The translations under genes and the position numbers were made by a program. A stretch of 64,000 bases of DNA. Source: Raphanus sativus. Its lineage: Eukaryota; Streptophyta; Magnoliopsida; Brassicales; Brassicaceae. This document shows positions 36,564-51,337 of this stretch, one piece after another; within the stretch, counting starts at the first letter, position 1; each line of letters opens with the position of its first letter. The notes beneath the pieces were generated by a model that saw only the letters and a list, made by a program, of their open reading frames with translations, was not told the origin of the DNA and did no database searches. The DNA lies in the NCBI RefSeq assembly GCF_000801105.2, contig NC_079512.1:2356263-2420262 (forward strand). The letters are read 5' to 3'.

Positions 36564-36597
36564 ATCCCACATCGGCTACGGGGTAAATAAATAAAAC
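36564..36597 (+). promoter_or_regulatory. Orphan USE without an snRNA
   Basis: ATCCCACATCG at 36564-36574 matches the snRNA USE exactly. A TAAATAAATAAAA stretch lies only about 10 bp downstream and no U-RNA sequence follows. Confidence 0.6.
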
Positions 36598-37660
36598 TAG
36601 TCGGAGAAGGTAATCGATTTATGGTGTAGATGATAATTGGAGTACGTGTTCTTTTTTTCTAATATAGACACAAATGATCCAAGGGGTTAGGGGTCAAGAT
36701 AGTTTGTTAAATTTGCAACCTCTATGATGTATTTAACGTGTTAGGTTTTGTGGTGACGAGATATGACTTTACTTATATAGGAACTCGCTAACTAAAGGTA
36801 GATGACACCAAAAGTTGAACACTTTAACCTCAGGTCCTCAACCGTTCTACATAGTCTATTTAGAGTTTGTAACTCAATATCGAAGTAAAATTACATTTCC
36901 TGTGACTTGCAGTCAATATGAATAGAGTTTTTTTTTGTTCTTGGTAATAACTAACTGGTTATGCTAATTGTATTTGGGTTAGATCACTATAACGATTATC
37001 AATTAGTATCCATTGATTTATGCATTCATCGATTGGCCTTTTCTTATGCTTTTAGATGTAAAAGTAGTCCTAACAAAATTTTATATAACAGATTTATTCA
37101 GAAGGAACAACCTCTGCAAAACAACAATACAAATAAAGAAATGATCTATGTTGCTAAGGGGATACATAAAAATACTCAATAATGGCACACTACCACATTG
37201 AGTTCTTTAATCAATTGTCGCATGTGGATGATGAACCTTCCGAAAAGATTGATTAATGTATAAACTTCATGTCAAAAGGCTAAAACATAACCAACTTATG
37301 TGACACTAGAAAAGCAACAATTAAAGAATCAAGAAGCTGGTAGGAATCTAAGGATAATATTAATATATATATAACATGTCTTTCGTTCTACTATCATCTT
37401 TTGTTGCCGGTTTTCTTTAAGTATTTGTTTCTTCCTGCAACAAAAATGTTAGATTCATTTAGAAAACTAATTTCAAAGTGTTTGGTAAAGGAAAGTTCAT
37501 TAGCTGGTCCTTTGGAACACCCAAGTGAACATTTTTGAGAAATATTGGTGACTATTAATTGCCAATTACTCATGACAAAAGAAGTTGTCAGAGAAGAGAC
37601 AGGTTCAACCTATATACACAAGTTAGAAAATATCAGGAAACAGATAAAATGAAAAAGAGA

Positions 37661-38362
37661 AGGTTTATTGACAATTTATAAGAATACAAGTTACATTGAT
37701 TTATTCAAAATTATTGAAAAAAATCTGATTAAGTAGGTAGATATCTTGGGGTTGTTATAATAACAATACCATGGAAATTATAACCACGTTAGTTTTAGGC
37801 TTTTAGCTAGTGTTGTAAAAATCAGTTTAGACACCATATATATTGTGACAAAAAAAAGACACCATATATATATATATGTCAATCCAAACGGGAAATCAGT
37901 CATAAACAAAGCAATTTTTAAAACATGTTTTAGACAGTTTAAACTGCGTTTATGTGTCTGCTTATGCAATAATCCTCCACAAAACATATGATTATCAACT
38001 AACGATTTCTTAACATTGGTTTTAGTATAAGAAAAATATTATAACTGATCCAGTGGAATTGACATTTTTCAGCCAGCTAACTGAAACGGTAAGGAACAAG
38101 AATCGAATCACCATTGATTGGTGGCAACAACCAAACTTTTTTTCTTTGATGCGACACAAACCGTCCGATTGATATTTATTCAAATACGTTTTGTAACAAA
38201 GAAAAATCAGCTAATTTCGCTTCACCGTCACAAAACATAATCATCATCAGCAATGCAAATATAGCCAATGATTTTGCGTCTAGTTTTGAAGAGCGCTCCT
38301 AGAATACTAATCCTAAGTAGATAATATAATGTTGAGATCATCACATTTCATGCACATCTACT
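37661..38362. other. Intergenic sequence
   Basis: AT-rich spacer between the U4 duplication and the 3' end of the DUF4408 gene. No gene is seen. Confidence 0.5.
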
Positions 38363-39121
38363 TTAGTACGATCCATAGCTAGAGTCAGCACCAACAAGCT
38401 CAAGTCCAGATAAAGAACTATGCTCTTGAACAAGACATCTCTTCTTCTCCATTATAAATGCTTCCACCTTCAAACGAAACTCCTCGCTGTTCAACCTCTC
38501 TATCGCCGAGTTCGCCGACTCTGTCCTTCTAAACTCCGTCGCCCGCCGGTTAACCTTCTTCTTCCTCTCAGACTTTGTCCTCCTGTACGTTCTCTTTGAC
38601 TCTGTTGTAACTGCCTCCACAGCCACCTTCTCCTCGATAACCACCGGAACGATTTGCTTCTCCGCAGCCACCTCCTCAACAACCGCCGCAACGGTTTGCT
38701 TCTCCGCAGCCACCTCCTCGACCAACGCCGCAACGGTTTCCTCCTCCCTAACTACCTCCTCCACAACCGCCGGGACGGTTACGATCACGGCGGAGGAGGA
38801 GGAGGTGTACTGATCGTATAGATCCGGTTTGGAACTACTCTCTTCGTCGCGATCGCGAGATAGAAGGAAAACCAAAGCGACGAGCAAGTTTGCGGAGACG
38901 AAGACGACGGTACGATTGGTTACGATAACCGCTCCGGTTCGGTAAAACCAGTCGCCGACGGCTATTAGTGACATAGTCACTGTGGGAAACCACAAGTAAA
39001 ACAGTAAAGCAACGGCGCATGTTCGTATAGTGTAACGGAAGTATCTTTGGTTGTTGTATCTCCTCATCGCTTCTGCTTTCTCCGCCTCCATGCTACGGAA
39101 CTCAAACGTTGGCTTCGTCAT
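38363..39121 (-). CDS. DUF4408-type membrane protein
   Basis: A single-exon frame of 252 codons, with ATG at 39121 and TAA at 38365-38363. After a short basic N-terminus (MRRYNNQRYFRYTIRTC) there are two hydrophobic segments, about residues 33-55 (CAVALLFYLWFPTVTMSLIA) and 68-88 (VVFVSANLLVALVFLL). This matches the N-terminal DUF4408 module of plant proteins. The middle (about 112-170) is an acidic, Val/Glu-rich repeat with two near-identical VEEVAAEKQ units and degenerate ones around them. The C-terminal third is basic (KRTYRRTKSERKKK), then LNSEEFRLKVEAFIMEKKR, the conserved end motif of this family. Function is unknown. It is transcribed divergently from OTC. A TATA-like TTATATAAATAGG on the minus strand (about 39325-39312) may be its promoter. 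Confidence 0.85.
   Translation of the reverse strand: MTKPTFEFRSMEAEKAEAMRRYNNQRYFRYTIRTCAVALLFYLWFPTVTMSLIAVGDWFYRTGAVIVTNRTVVFVSANLLVALVFLLSRDRDEESSSKPDLYDQYTSSSSAVIVTVPAVVEEVVREEETVAALVEEVAAEKQTVAAVVEEVAAEKQIVPVVIEEKVAVEAVTTESKRTYRRTKSERKKKVNRRATEFRRTESANSAIERLNSEEFRLKVEAFIMEKKRCLVQEHSSLSGLELVGADSSYGSY
38635..38775 (-). repeat. Imperfect in-frame coding repeat
   Basis: Units of about 45 bp encode V-EEV-AEK(Q/E)-TVAA. The clearest pair shares TTGCTTCTCCGCAGCCACCT (plus strand, at about 38649 and 38694). This is likely a replication-slippage site that varies in length between alleles. Confidence 0.75.
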
Positions 39122-40649
39122 GTTTTATTCTTATATTGTTGTTGTCTGAATTGTTTTGTTTGCAAAAGGTATAAATGCTTTTGCTCTGAGTTTGAGAAAT
39201 TGAATACGATGAAGATTGAGATTATCTCCCTAGGGAATTTGAATCGGGAAGGTGAAGCGATCGATAGAATATTTTGATTTTGAGAGGGAGATACACTGAC
39301 ACTGATTATGATCCTATTTATATAAACAGCTTTTTAAACATATTTTTTTTCTCCACCGAGCATTTAAAATATTTTAATGCTCTTTAATTGGTTGATCTCA
39401 TATTGCTTGGCTTTTTTTAAAATATATAAAATTATTAGTAGTATAATCTTGTGTGGGACATTCAACCAATATTCCAATAATGATAGCACAATTTATAAAA
39501 GTTTATTATAAGCTTTGGTGAATTCTATTATCTTTAAATTGTTGTCTCCTGTCTATGGAAACAATGATTAGCTGCCTACCATAACTAATGATTATGTCAT
39601 CTCACTACAATATTTTCACTATGGAAACTTTCATGTAGATGAAGAGATTTATTTCTATATATTTTTTTCATTTGAAGATATAGTTTCCCGTAGTACATAT
39701 ACCGGATATATTTCACCTTAGTATTACTTAACGTGGCTATTTGTAACAGAATATTCGAATGTTACACTTGGAAAGTAGATTATGCTAATAGATACAAGGT
39801 GATTAAATGGACTTATATCCGCAGTTTAAGCATCCCATGAAACCACTTGTAATTTTTCACGTGAAAGTCACGAGCTGTCAAAGTAAAATACTACTAGAGC
39901 AACAAGCTTATCCACACCTAATAATACTAGCCTTGCTCACATTTACACGGTTCATGGGTTTCGAAAACAAAAAAAGGGTATTAGGCAAATGGTTGAGAAT
40001 CGCGTGACAATGAGATGAGTCACATGCACGAGGAGAGCTTAGTTCTTACACATATGGTTTATATATTTGCAAATATCATGTTAAGGTTAATTAATACAAA
40101 TCATTGCAGTTTTGATGCATACATTTTACTTCATAAAAATAGACCGAGGGAGCTAGTAGTACTATTTATTGCAGACAAAGACTGGTTAGGTGTAGCAACA
40201 GAGCTCAAAAACTGTCTGATCTTGGCGTCGTCCTGGAACAAACCATTGCATTATTTCGGACTAACAAACAATTTACGAGACAGCAAACATTTGTATTTAT
40301 TTAATCCGACAGACAGAACAAATTGAATTATTCCAACTTGATCAAGAAACTAATTAGATACGGTTAGACGACATGGTCAACACACCCAATTCTTTGATTT
40401 TTTTTGCTTGTGTTAGGATTAGGAAGCATGAAAACAAGTGTACTTTGATCTAAATGGATTTTTTATTATTCTTTTTTTTTTATAGTAAAATGAAATGAAA
40501 ATCATACTCTTAAGTCTAAACAAACCCAATATAGGCCTTATAGAGGCCCAATAACAAAAATAACCAGCGAATCTCCTCTGCAGCTAGAAAGGTATAGCAG
40601 AGTGTCGTCACTTAACAAGAGTCATCAACTCATCAACCTAACTAGGACA
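39122..40649. other. Divergent promoter region DUF4408 / OTC
   Basis: It contains the DUF4408 leader (39122-39310) and the OTC leader (about 40560-40649). The middle is AT-rich with no gene recognised. Confidence 0.5.
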
Positions 40650-42357
<1,708 letters not shown>

Positions 42358-42576
42358 ACCCCTTTTGTTATCTTAGTTCTCTCTCTCTCTCACGTGTTTA
42401 CTGGTGTGCCATTGTGGATGGTGTAGCTGGGAATAAGAATGAGCTTCTTTTTATATAATATGACATGGTTACATATTTTTATATATTCGTTGTTATGTCT
42501 CTAGATCTGATTCATCCCATATCATAGCTTGATCATAAACTTATAACTTAGGTTCTTGGGATGGTTAGGTCTGACA

Positions 42577-43895
42577 TCTTATATATTAAAATAGAAGTTA
42601 TGACTTCTCTTGATGTGTGATTTTTTTTAAAAATGGACCTATTCCTAGAAACTCATTTTACATTAATTCACTAATCTAATATAGCTTCATTACTCGACAT
42701 TATAGTTACAACAATACTCCTAAATTTTTGGCTGCTATAGAATAAATTACTTCAAATTAAATGAGCATTCCATACGAGTCTAATGTGCAAATTATTATAT
42801 GTACTTAACCACTAAATATACAGCAGTAGAACCTACCATTAGAAAATTATAGTTTGGGTTTGGTCTAAACATTTTATTACATAGTTATAGCATCGGTTTG
42901 GTCTAAATCTCAACAGCATATTGAATCAATATACCTCTGACCTTCGAATGTGTTATTTTATCTTTCTGGTTTGGATAACCAGAATAAAATACTCCAGATT
43001 AGATGAGCATTATATACGAGTTAATTAATTGTTTAGAACCGTCACATATATTTTCTCTTTTTATTATATATTTGTTTTTTATTTATTTTACTTATTAAAC
43101 AAATTAATATATGCATAAAACAACATATTTGAAAATTATTTTCTGTTAAATTTTTACTCAATTTTGATTCGCCGATTTTCAAAATCAAATTTCTTTTTAG
43201 AAATATTTTATATGTTCATTCATTTTAGATAATATATTATTATATATACAAAAATGTAAGATATGTCAATTTTATACATGTAATATATAGTTTCAGAATG
43301 TTAAGTCCTTCTGTCGTAGTATTATATTTTTAGCATACATATTCTGCATTAATGAAAATAAAATTTATAAATTTATCAATTTAATATAATTTTATCATAT
43401 TTTGTTCAGTATAATTTTGACAATTAAGATATTGTTAAAATATTTCTCAACATATTTGTTAGAATTATTTTTAAATATATACATCTTATATATTAAAACA
43501 AAAGTCACAACCTTGATTTATGTGTGATTTTTTTAAATAAGCTTTAACTAAAAATCAGTTATAATTTATTAATTACTAAATATATGTTTAATAATATGTC
43601 ACGTCTAAATAAACCATCGACTCCTAAAGATGCTGAAAAACCAATATTTGATTCCCTATTAAATATAAAATCTATTTATACCATTATCAAACCAGTTCAT
43701 TTTCCCAATACGTTATCTTATTGTTATAACATAACAACTCCAAACATATAACATTATTGTGTTTGAAAAAATCATATAATCATTTAAAAATATGGTTAAT
43801 GTTAAGAATATTTACTATTAATGACGAAAAACAAGACTTTTAAGTTTGTAAAATTGAAATTAAGCACCCGTCCGGTTGGGCGGGTCAAAATCTAG
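42577..43895 (+). mobile_element. Non-autonomous Helitron with a second internal 5' end
   Basis: It starts A|TCTTATATATTAAAATAG (42577) with the ATGTGTGAT block. It ends with a hairpin CCCGTCC / GGGCGGG (43867-43884, one wobble) and CTAG at 43892-43895 followed by T. A second 5' terminus of the same family starts at 43484, so the 3' end could belong to a 412-bp element (43484-43895) or to the full 1319 bp. Non-coding. It begins about 220 bp after the OTC stop. Confidence 0.82.
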
Positions 43896-45320
43896 TGTTT
43901 ACTTAAACCTGTTTCTTGCATAAGTTCAAGCATTGTTTGAACATTTTGAATTCAGTTTGGTCCAAAAGGGTAATCCAGTACATAGGGGCTAAAAAACCGG
44001 GCCTGGGCAAAAGAAAATAGAACCGAAGAACTGAACTAAACCGGGTCTGGGCAAAAGAAAACCGGGCCTGGGCAAAAGAAAATAGAACCGAAGAATTGAA
44101 TTGAAACCGAATTGAAATATACAAGTCATAATTAGAACTGAATCGAGGCTCAAATATTCAAATGGTTTCTATATTTCTATATCTGAAATAACCAAATCGA
44201 AACCGGATAGAAATCCGAATGGTATTCGAATATATAAACATATTAATTATATATACATAAAACATAACTATATATATATATATATATTTGTAACTTAATT
44301 TATTAAAAGAATCCAAAATATTTTTGAAGATAACTAAATTATTATAAAATATCTGATCTACCCGTATTACCCGAAAATATTCAGATATAGTTTTATCCGA
44401 AATATTCAATTTTTTTATCTAAATTTTCTAATTATTTGACATTTTATCTTAAATAATCGACATTTTACCCGAATTATCCGAACAATCCGAACCAGAACCA
44501 AACGAAAACCAATCTTTTTCAGGTATTTTCAGTTCCTAATTTTACTATCTGAATCGAACCGAACTCGAAACTATCCGAACTGAATCGAACCGAAAATATG
44601 CCAACTAATAAATGGATCCTCTAACCCCTACCAAAATTACCCGAAATCCAAAATCTCCGAACTGAATAAATATCCAAAATGCCTAGGCCTAACCAATACA
44701 TTTGGCATTGAAAAAAAGAGTGCAGTCTCCTAGATATATTCTGGAATCTTCAAGTTAAGAAGTAAATTTGTTGATATGGTTTAAATCTGGTATGATTTAT
44801 TAAAAATTAAATATGTATATTTAATTATTATCTTCTAGTGTTATTTTAATTAGTTTAGTATGTTTTATTTGTTTATAATCAATTTCTATTTTTTATATTG
44901 TAGTTTATTTTTAACCAATTTTTTGCATTGTAGTTTATGTGTTACTTCTTAAAGTAAAATGAATTAATTGGATTCAGTAATATCAAAGTTAAATACAAAA
45001 ACAAAATATTAATTATTTAATTCGGGAAGAAATATTAAATAAAAACTATATAAAATGTGGTGCAGAAGAAAAGTAAAATAGATTGGATTGGACCAATATC
45101 TAAGGTTTGACCATTGATCTGTGAAAATGGAAAAATCATTTTTTCAGAAAAAAAAAGAGGAAGTAAATCTTTAGTGAAGAAGGTTCGATAACGTCGGAAC
45201 TTGAAACCAACTTCGTAACGACCACTTAACGTGTAACGTCATAGTTCCCATTAAATCCACACAGTAATAAGGCTAGCCTTTCTCCAGTTTCTGCCACATA
45301 GGATTTGAGAACAATTTTAG
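43896..45320. repeat. Degenerate CCGAA/CGAAC-rich repeat and AT-rich spacer
   Basis: 43990-44120 has tandem ACCGGGCCTGGGCAAAAGAA units. 44120-44680 is rich in AACCGAA / CCGAATTG words, a common degenerate simple repeat in plant DNA. 44690-45320 is AT-rich without a gene. Confidence 0.7.
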
Positions 45321-45369
45321 AAGTGACATGTCATTAAATGAAAAATTCTGAAAAACCAATGAAAACATT

Positions 45370-45560
45370 TCGTCTCTCCACGTCGTATCCTATGTGGTCT
45401 GTTTTCTTTGCTTTCTCTCTCCGTCGATGCAATCTCTCTGGGTGCCGTCGATGGTATCTCCTCCGTCCATTCAATCTCTCCGTCGATGCGATCTCTCTGT
45501 CGATGGTATCTCCTCCGTCGACGATCTCATGCCCCGACCGCCGCGTTTCTCTGTCAAACA
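45370..45560. repeat. CTCTCCGTCGATG-rich imperfect repeat
   Basis: The words CTCTC(T)CCGTCGATGC and GTCGATGGTATCTCCTCCGTC recur two or three times. Short frames through it are not supported as genes. It lies in the segment leading into the Helitron that ends at 48478. Confidence 0.65.
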
Positions 45561-45979
45561 GATCGAGTCGACCCTAGAGCCGAATTGAGAGATGGGTACC
45601 ACCGTCTTTCTCACCATAAATAGAGATCGAGTGGAGCCAATAGTTGAATTGCGAGCTGGGTTTTAGTTTGGTTATGTCTCTGAGTTGCTGGGATAAGATA
45701 GTCGATTGATGAATAATAGTTGTAAGAGGATCAGATACGAAGTTGCGGTCAGATAGATTCTTAACCTCTTTAGTTGCGGTCGATAGTCAGATGGACGCCT
45801 TCGTATCTGGTCGAAATCAGGATTGTTATCTGACTAACAGGGAGATCTTGATCATGATATTGGTTCGTCGAATCTGCTTTGTACTGAGAAGGTTATATAC
45901 TTATTCTTTCCTCTGCTTACTATTGATAAGGTTATATCTATCTTCATATCGAAGTTGATTCTTTTCTGTTTAGGTTCTT

Positions 45980-46457
45980 CCAGGCCGTTCAATTATTAAC
46001 ATCCTCTTGGAGTATATTACAGGTGATGAACTGTTAGTTAAAATTGTCCAACCACAAGATCAGTTTCTCATATTTGCTTCAGACAGACCATGGGAACATC
46101 TGACCTACAAAGAAGTTGTTGACATCGTTCAGAACCATTCACGGAATGTGTGCGTTAGACCCATTTTCCCCAAGTAAACATTACAGAACCAAATATTGAG
46201 TCTAACATATGATGTGAATGAACACAAGGGATAGATGTAGACTGGTGAAGATGGCCCTGCGAGCTGCAGCAAAAAAGAGAGAAATGATATCTACTGATGT
46301 GAAGAAGATAGAGAGAGGCGTGAGAAGGCATTTCCATGATGACATCATTGTGGTAGTCATCTTACTTGGTACCAATGTTGTGAGCTCTGCCAAAGGACCC
46401 TCCCTTTCTATGGTAGTCACTGTGGCAGTCATCTTCCTTGATACTTCCTCTTTTTAG
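45980..46457 (+). pseudogene. PP2C (clade D-like) 3' fragment captured in Helitron
   Basis: Block 1 (46025-46177) reads VQPQDQFLIFASDRPWEHLTYKEVVDIVQNHSRN and then stops. It matches the PP2C phosphatase segment FASDGLWEHL, but the metal-site Gly-Leu is replaced by Arg-Pro. Block 2 (46236-46455) reads [36 protein letters not shown] and [14 protein letters not shown], the end of clade-D PP2Cs. It then repeats a second [13 protein letters not shown] strand before the stop. Only the last part of the phosphatase is present, with a broken motif, so no enzyme is made. It lies upstream of the Helitron end at 48478 and fits gene capture. Confidence 0.8.
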
Positions 46458-47009
46458 ATTCCCATCTTTTGTAGCTACGTATATGCAATCTGTCACTCTT
46501 TGTAGGTATAAGACAGAATGATATAATTGTAAATGACTTTCGGAACTTTCCAGTGTAGGTCCTGTTACAATTGCTGATCATATTTCTGTAAAGACCATGG
46601 TATCCTTTATTGATTTTGTAATATACTAAACAACAAAAAGATCATGGCTTATATGTTTTAGCTCTTCTGGAAGAGCAGCTAGCTCCGTAGCATTGTTTGC
46701 TTAATAAAGTATGTTTCTCTCATGATCTATTTAAGTTTTGAAACCACAGCCATGTCGGTTCCTTAAAAGTTTTATGATTTTAAAATAGACAGTATAGAAA
46801 AGAAATACATAAGTTAATAAAATGTGTTGCATTATGTATTAATATAGATTAAAGCAAATGTTTGCATAAAAACCTACATGATAATTGTGCCTAATCGAAT
46901 TTTACACAAAATTCATATAATCAATTAGTCGAACAACGCATTCATCACCTACCTCAATTTGAGAGAGCAGTATCTCATAACCATGGTATTCCCTTACACT
47001 CATCTTTAG

Positions 47010-47690
47010 AAAAAAACAGCCTGTCGTCTTACGTCTCTTGCGCATGTGGGAAGCAAGGAATTTCAAACTCAATGGATCTCTCATGAGTCTTTGATATGCA
47101 ACAATTATATTCAAAAGACAATAATTAGAGTTGCAAGGTATGCTCTCTCTTACATCATATTTACATTAGTATTTAAAAAACGTATTTAGCTTTCTGAGTA
47201 TTATTTATCTATCAACAGGTTCAGAGAAGAATTAATAGTTGAACATGGTGATAGAACAACAACGTTCGTCTTATTTGACCGGGATGTAAAAAGATTACAC
47301 ACACCACAACTGAAGAAATAACTGTATCAGAGGTTAGTTCTTATATATTATAATTAACAATTCATTATTCATTCATTCACATATTTACTTGATCCATATA
47401 TGATTGTGTCACTACAGGAAAAATAAGAAGGTAACAACCACTCGAATCAACATAATTGGAAAGACAATGGACTTTCCAAGTCAAGACTGCGGAGTACAAC
47501 TTCCAAGCTTCTTTCCAAATTTTTACGGTGACCCAAATTACCAAAGAAAATTCATTCATTCAACCAAAAGATGATACCATGAAAGCAAAGATAATATTTT
47601 GCCTAAACTCATCTTTCACAATATATAATGACAGTAATATTAATTTGATATTTTTAAAAACTATAGGATATAACAACCAAAGAAAATGAA
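47010..47690 (+). pseudogene. RPA70-like fragments
   Basis: VVLRLLRMWEARNFKLNGSLMSL (47018-47090) matches the DUF223-type start of plant RPA70-like proteins. After a frame break come RFREELIVEHGDRTTTFVLFDRD (about 47220-47290) and FQVKTAEYNFQASFQIFTVTQI (about 47475-47545), both typical of the DBD-C OB-fold. Intron-like gaps remain, but the frames are interrupted by stops. It shares the Helitron with the PP2C piece. Confidence 0.72.
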
Positions 47691-48448
47691 CCAGAGATGG
47701 ATCAGGGATGGTAACATCAAAACAGAAGATAGAGAAGCTCTTCCTATTTTCCAGACTTCAAGTTTTGGTTGTGAAACTGGGCAGGAAGGAAAATACGAAA
47801 CAAAAGATTAAGATGCACAGAAGCAAGCTACGGATGATGTTATAATGATAATGAGACCAATAAGAGACGGATCATTTGGCCATCGCTTAAGAACTTATAT
47901 CTATATCATGGTCATATGTTGAAACACATCTCTATCTCTTTTGTTTTGGCTTTTTCTTTTAAAAAAAAATATTTTGGAATTATACATTATCATTATTAAT
48001 AATTTTCTGAGTTTCTATTAATATTTATTAGAAAATGATTTTAACGTTATATGACATTGAATTTTGGTATTTAAATTTCTCACAAAGAAAAAGAAAAACC
48101 TTTTTCACTTATACAGTACTTTTGATCTACGCAACCTATTTTTTTGTATACTAACCAAGCAAATATTAAACATGATAAAAAATCAACGTAAATTACATTA
48201 ATATGACGGTGAAAATCAAACAAAATTATATGTGTAGCCATTAGGCCCTTTTTATTATTGGCTCGGTTCAAGTCCCAAACTATATTTCATCCTAGATGTC
48301 ACCCAGTAATTAATCGGAAGTACGAAAATATTTGACAAGTATAATTAGTTTGATATAGGCTATTTGTATATCAAACCAAGCACATGCAAAAACCAAAGAA
48401 TTGCATAAAACTGAAACATTTTAACAAAAAGAATCAGCATGATAAAAA
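47691..48448. other. AT-rich Helitron interior
   Basis: Non-coding AT-rich sequence between the RPA-like fragments and the Helitron hairpin. Confidence 0.55.
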
Positions 48449-48478
48449 TCCCGCAGCGTAGCGCGGGTAATTACCTAG
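48449..48478 (+). mobile_element. Helitron 3' terminus next to DHAR2
   Basis: The hairpin CCCGC...GCGGG (48450-48467, with an inner GC/GC pair and a one-base bulge) is followed by TAATTAC and CTAG at 48475-48478 followed by T. The element extends left and contains the PP2C and RPA-like fragments. Its 5' end was not located; it lies at or left of about 45.9 kb. The end is 59 bp before the DHAR2 start codon. Confidence 0.85.
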
Positions 48479-48537
48479 TTTCTTTTTAATTAAATCAGTC
48501 GTAAACTTTGATTTCTTGTGATATCTGAAGATCGTCG

Positions 48538-49644
<1,107 letters not shown>

Positions 49645-49853
49645 TGCGTGGATGGATCCATGCTTACAAGTACTATTACTATTCAGAAAATAATAAAATG
49701 AGCGAATAATCTTGTATTATCAAGCAATAATGATGCAATAAACAATCATATATTATGTCTTATTCAATTTAGTACTATTACAGACCAATGGTCATTAATC
49801 TCTCATTTTACAAAAGTAAATGCTTGCTACCAAGGTGAAGAGGGTCTCTTTTC

Positions 49854-51264
49854 TCACACAAACTGGTTGAGATACTCATCGACACTTGTGTACTTGACAT
49901 CAGGATAAAGCTGAGAAGCTTCCACTCCAAAGGAAGGCTCTATTGTGAACCAGGTTTGATCTCCTTTCACAAATATGGCATGATTCAAAGCCAAAAGAAG
50001 ATCTAGAGGATGGGGAGACTCTGCAGCAACGTTAGAAAAGCATATTAGTAAAAAAAAATATAAAAAAAAGTTAGAAAAGTATTAGCAAAACATGTGATCT
50101 TTTATTGTCGTCAAGAAAAAGTTATATGCATATTGTATTAAACTCACGTGGGATTTTCTTGAGGAGTTCTTCCTCTGAAACGTAAGTCTTCTCAAGAGTT
50201 TTACCAATCTTGCTCTCCCACAAGGCAACGACGTCGTTCTGTGAGACAATATTCTTTGGAGGGTTGATGTAGACAGTCTTGTTGAGAGTCCTTGGATCAT
50301 CAACGGCTCTCATGGTGTATGCAGCAATGTCTTCTTCTTTGTTTAGAATAGCTGCATTTTCATTTCAAAACAAATTAGATTATAATTTCTCTCTTTCAAT
50401 CATGTTTAATGTCAAAAACCAATGGTCATTAATTACCTTTAGCGTTACCATCACCATAGATGGTGACTTTGTCTCTAGGAGGAGAAGTGAGTCTGGTTTC
50501 ACACTGAGCAAGTGTAGCTAAGAAATAGCCATCAAAGCAATTGTTTATAACGTACGTGTACGGTACACCTTCAGCTTCAACAGCACGACGGACCTCAGTC
50601 TTCATTGCAAACTCAGACTTCGCTGGTCCAGTCGCCAACGTCCGGTCCACATCGTTTCCAAACTCAGACGGTAAGAATCTCTGTAAAAAAATTTAAGTAA
50701 ATAAACATTCTGTTATTATATTTTATATTCCGGACTTTAGTCTCATAAAAAAATTCGATTTAAAGAATAACACTTCAGGAATTATTACTGGTTCTTAACT
50801 TCTTATATCACTTTTTCAATCTTGAGATAAAGAAAACACTGACCTTAATATGCTTGCCAGATTCTTTAATAGCAGAGATGATATTGAGCTGGTTCATGAG
50901 TTGAGAGAGACCAACGGTTGAGATGACTACATCAACGTGTTGAATGGCCTTCACTAAGCTCTCCTTGTCGCTTAAATCTCCCTGCGTATGATTGAATAAT
51001 TAGTATATAATATATCATGGATATGCTCATTTTTCATATATTATATTAAAGAGAAGAAGAATCCTGTTTTTTATGTACATTTAGTATTGTGACGCCAAGA
51101 TCTTTGAAATTTTGGACCATTTTGCCCTTGGCTGGATCGGATAGAGAGGCTTCTCTAACGAGAGCGAATGTTTGGTGGCCGGATTTGGCGCTGCCTTCTA
51201 CGATGAACTTCCCGATGTAACCGGTTCCTCCGATCACCAGAATCTTGCTTTTCTCCGTCGCCAT
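49854..51264 (-). CDS. Isoflavone reductase-like NAD(P)H oxidoreductase
   Basis: Five exons on the minus strand (51264-51079, 50981-50844, 50680-50437, 50351-50148, 50020-49854) join in frame to 312 codons plus stop. The N-terminus ILVIGGTGYIGKFIV holds the GxxGxxG NADPH-binding loop (G12, G15, G18). DVVISTVGLSQLMNQLNIISAIKESG, RFLPSEFGND and AKSEFAMKTEVRRAVE (with the conserved catalytic Lys of the family) follow, then PYTYVINNCFDGYFL. This is the PIP family (pinoresinol-lariciresinol, isoflavone and phenylcoumaran reductase). Brassicaceae do not make isoflavonoids, so the real substrate is probably a lignan-type or other phenolic compound. The closest Arabidopsis genes are At1g75280/At1g75290. 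A TATA-like CTATATAATA on the minus strand lies about 75-85 bp upstream of the ATG. Confidence 0.94.
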
Positions 51265-51337
51265 TGCTTTTGTGTTGTGTTTTTGTTTGTTTTAGTAAAA
51301 TAGTTTTTGAATTGTTTGGAGCCGTCGGATGAATGTA

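Larger units (their letters stand above)
35855..37660. repeat. Tandem segmental duplication, copy B (U4 gene)
   Basis: Diverged copy of 33745-35500. It carries an extra snRNA-promoter-like piece near 36564 that copy A lacks. Confidence 0.85.

Noticed and set aside
43990..44680. CCGAAC-rich tract as a regulatory array or CRISPR-like repeat
   Set aside because: The units are degenerate without regular spacers; it is a common plant low-complexity repeat.
46902..47114. 70-codon minus-strand frame
   Set aside because: The complementary strand reads as an RPA70-like block (RMWEARNF), so the minus frame is a shadow.
47414..47430. CACTACAGG word that could be a CACTA terminus
   Set aside because: It coincides with a splice-acceptor position of the RPA-like fragment and has no subterminal repeats.
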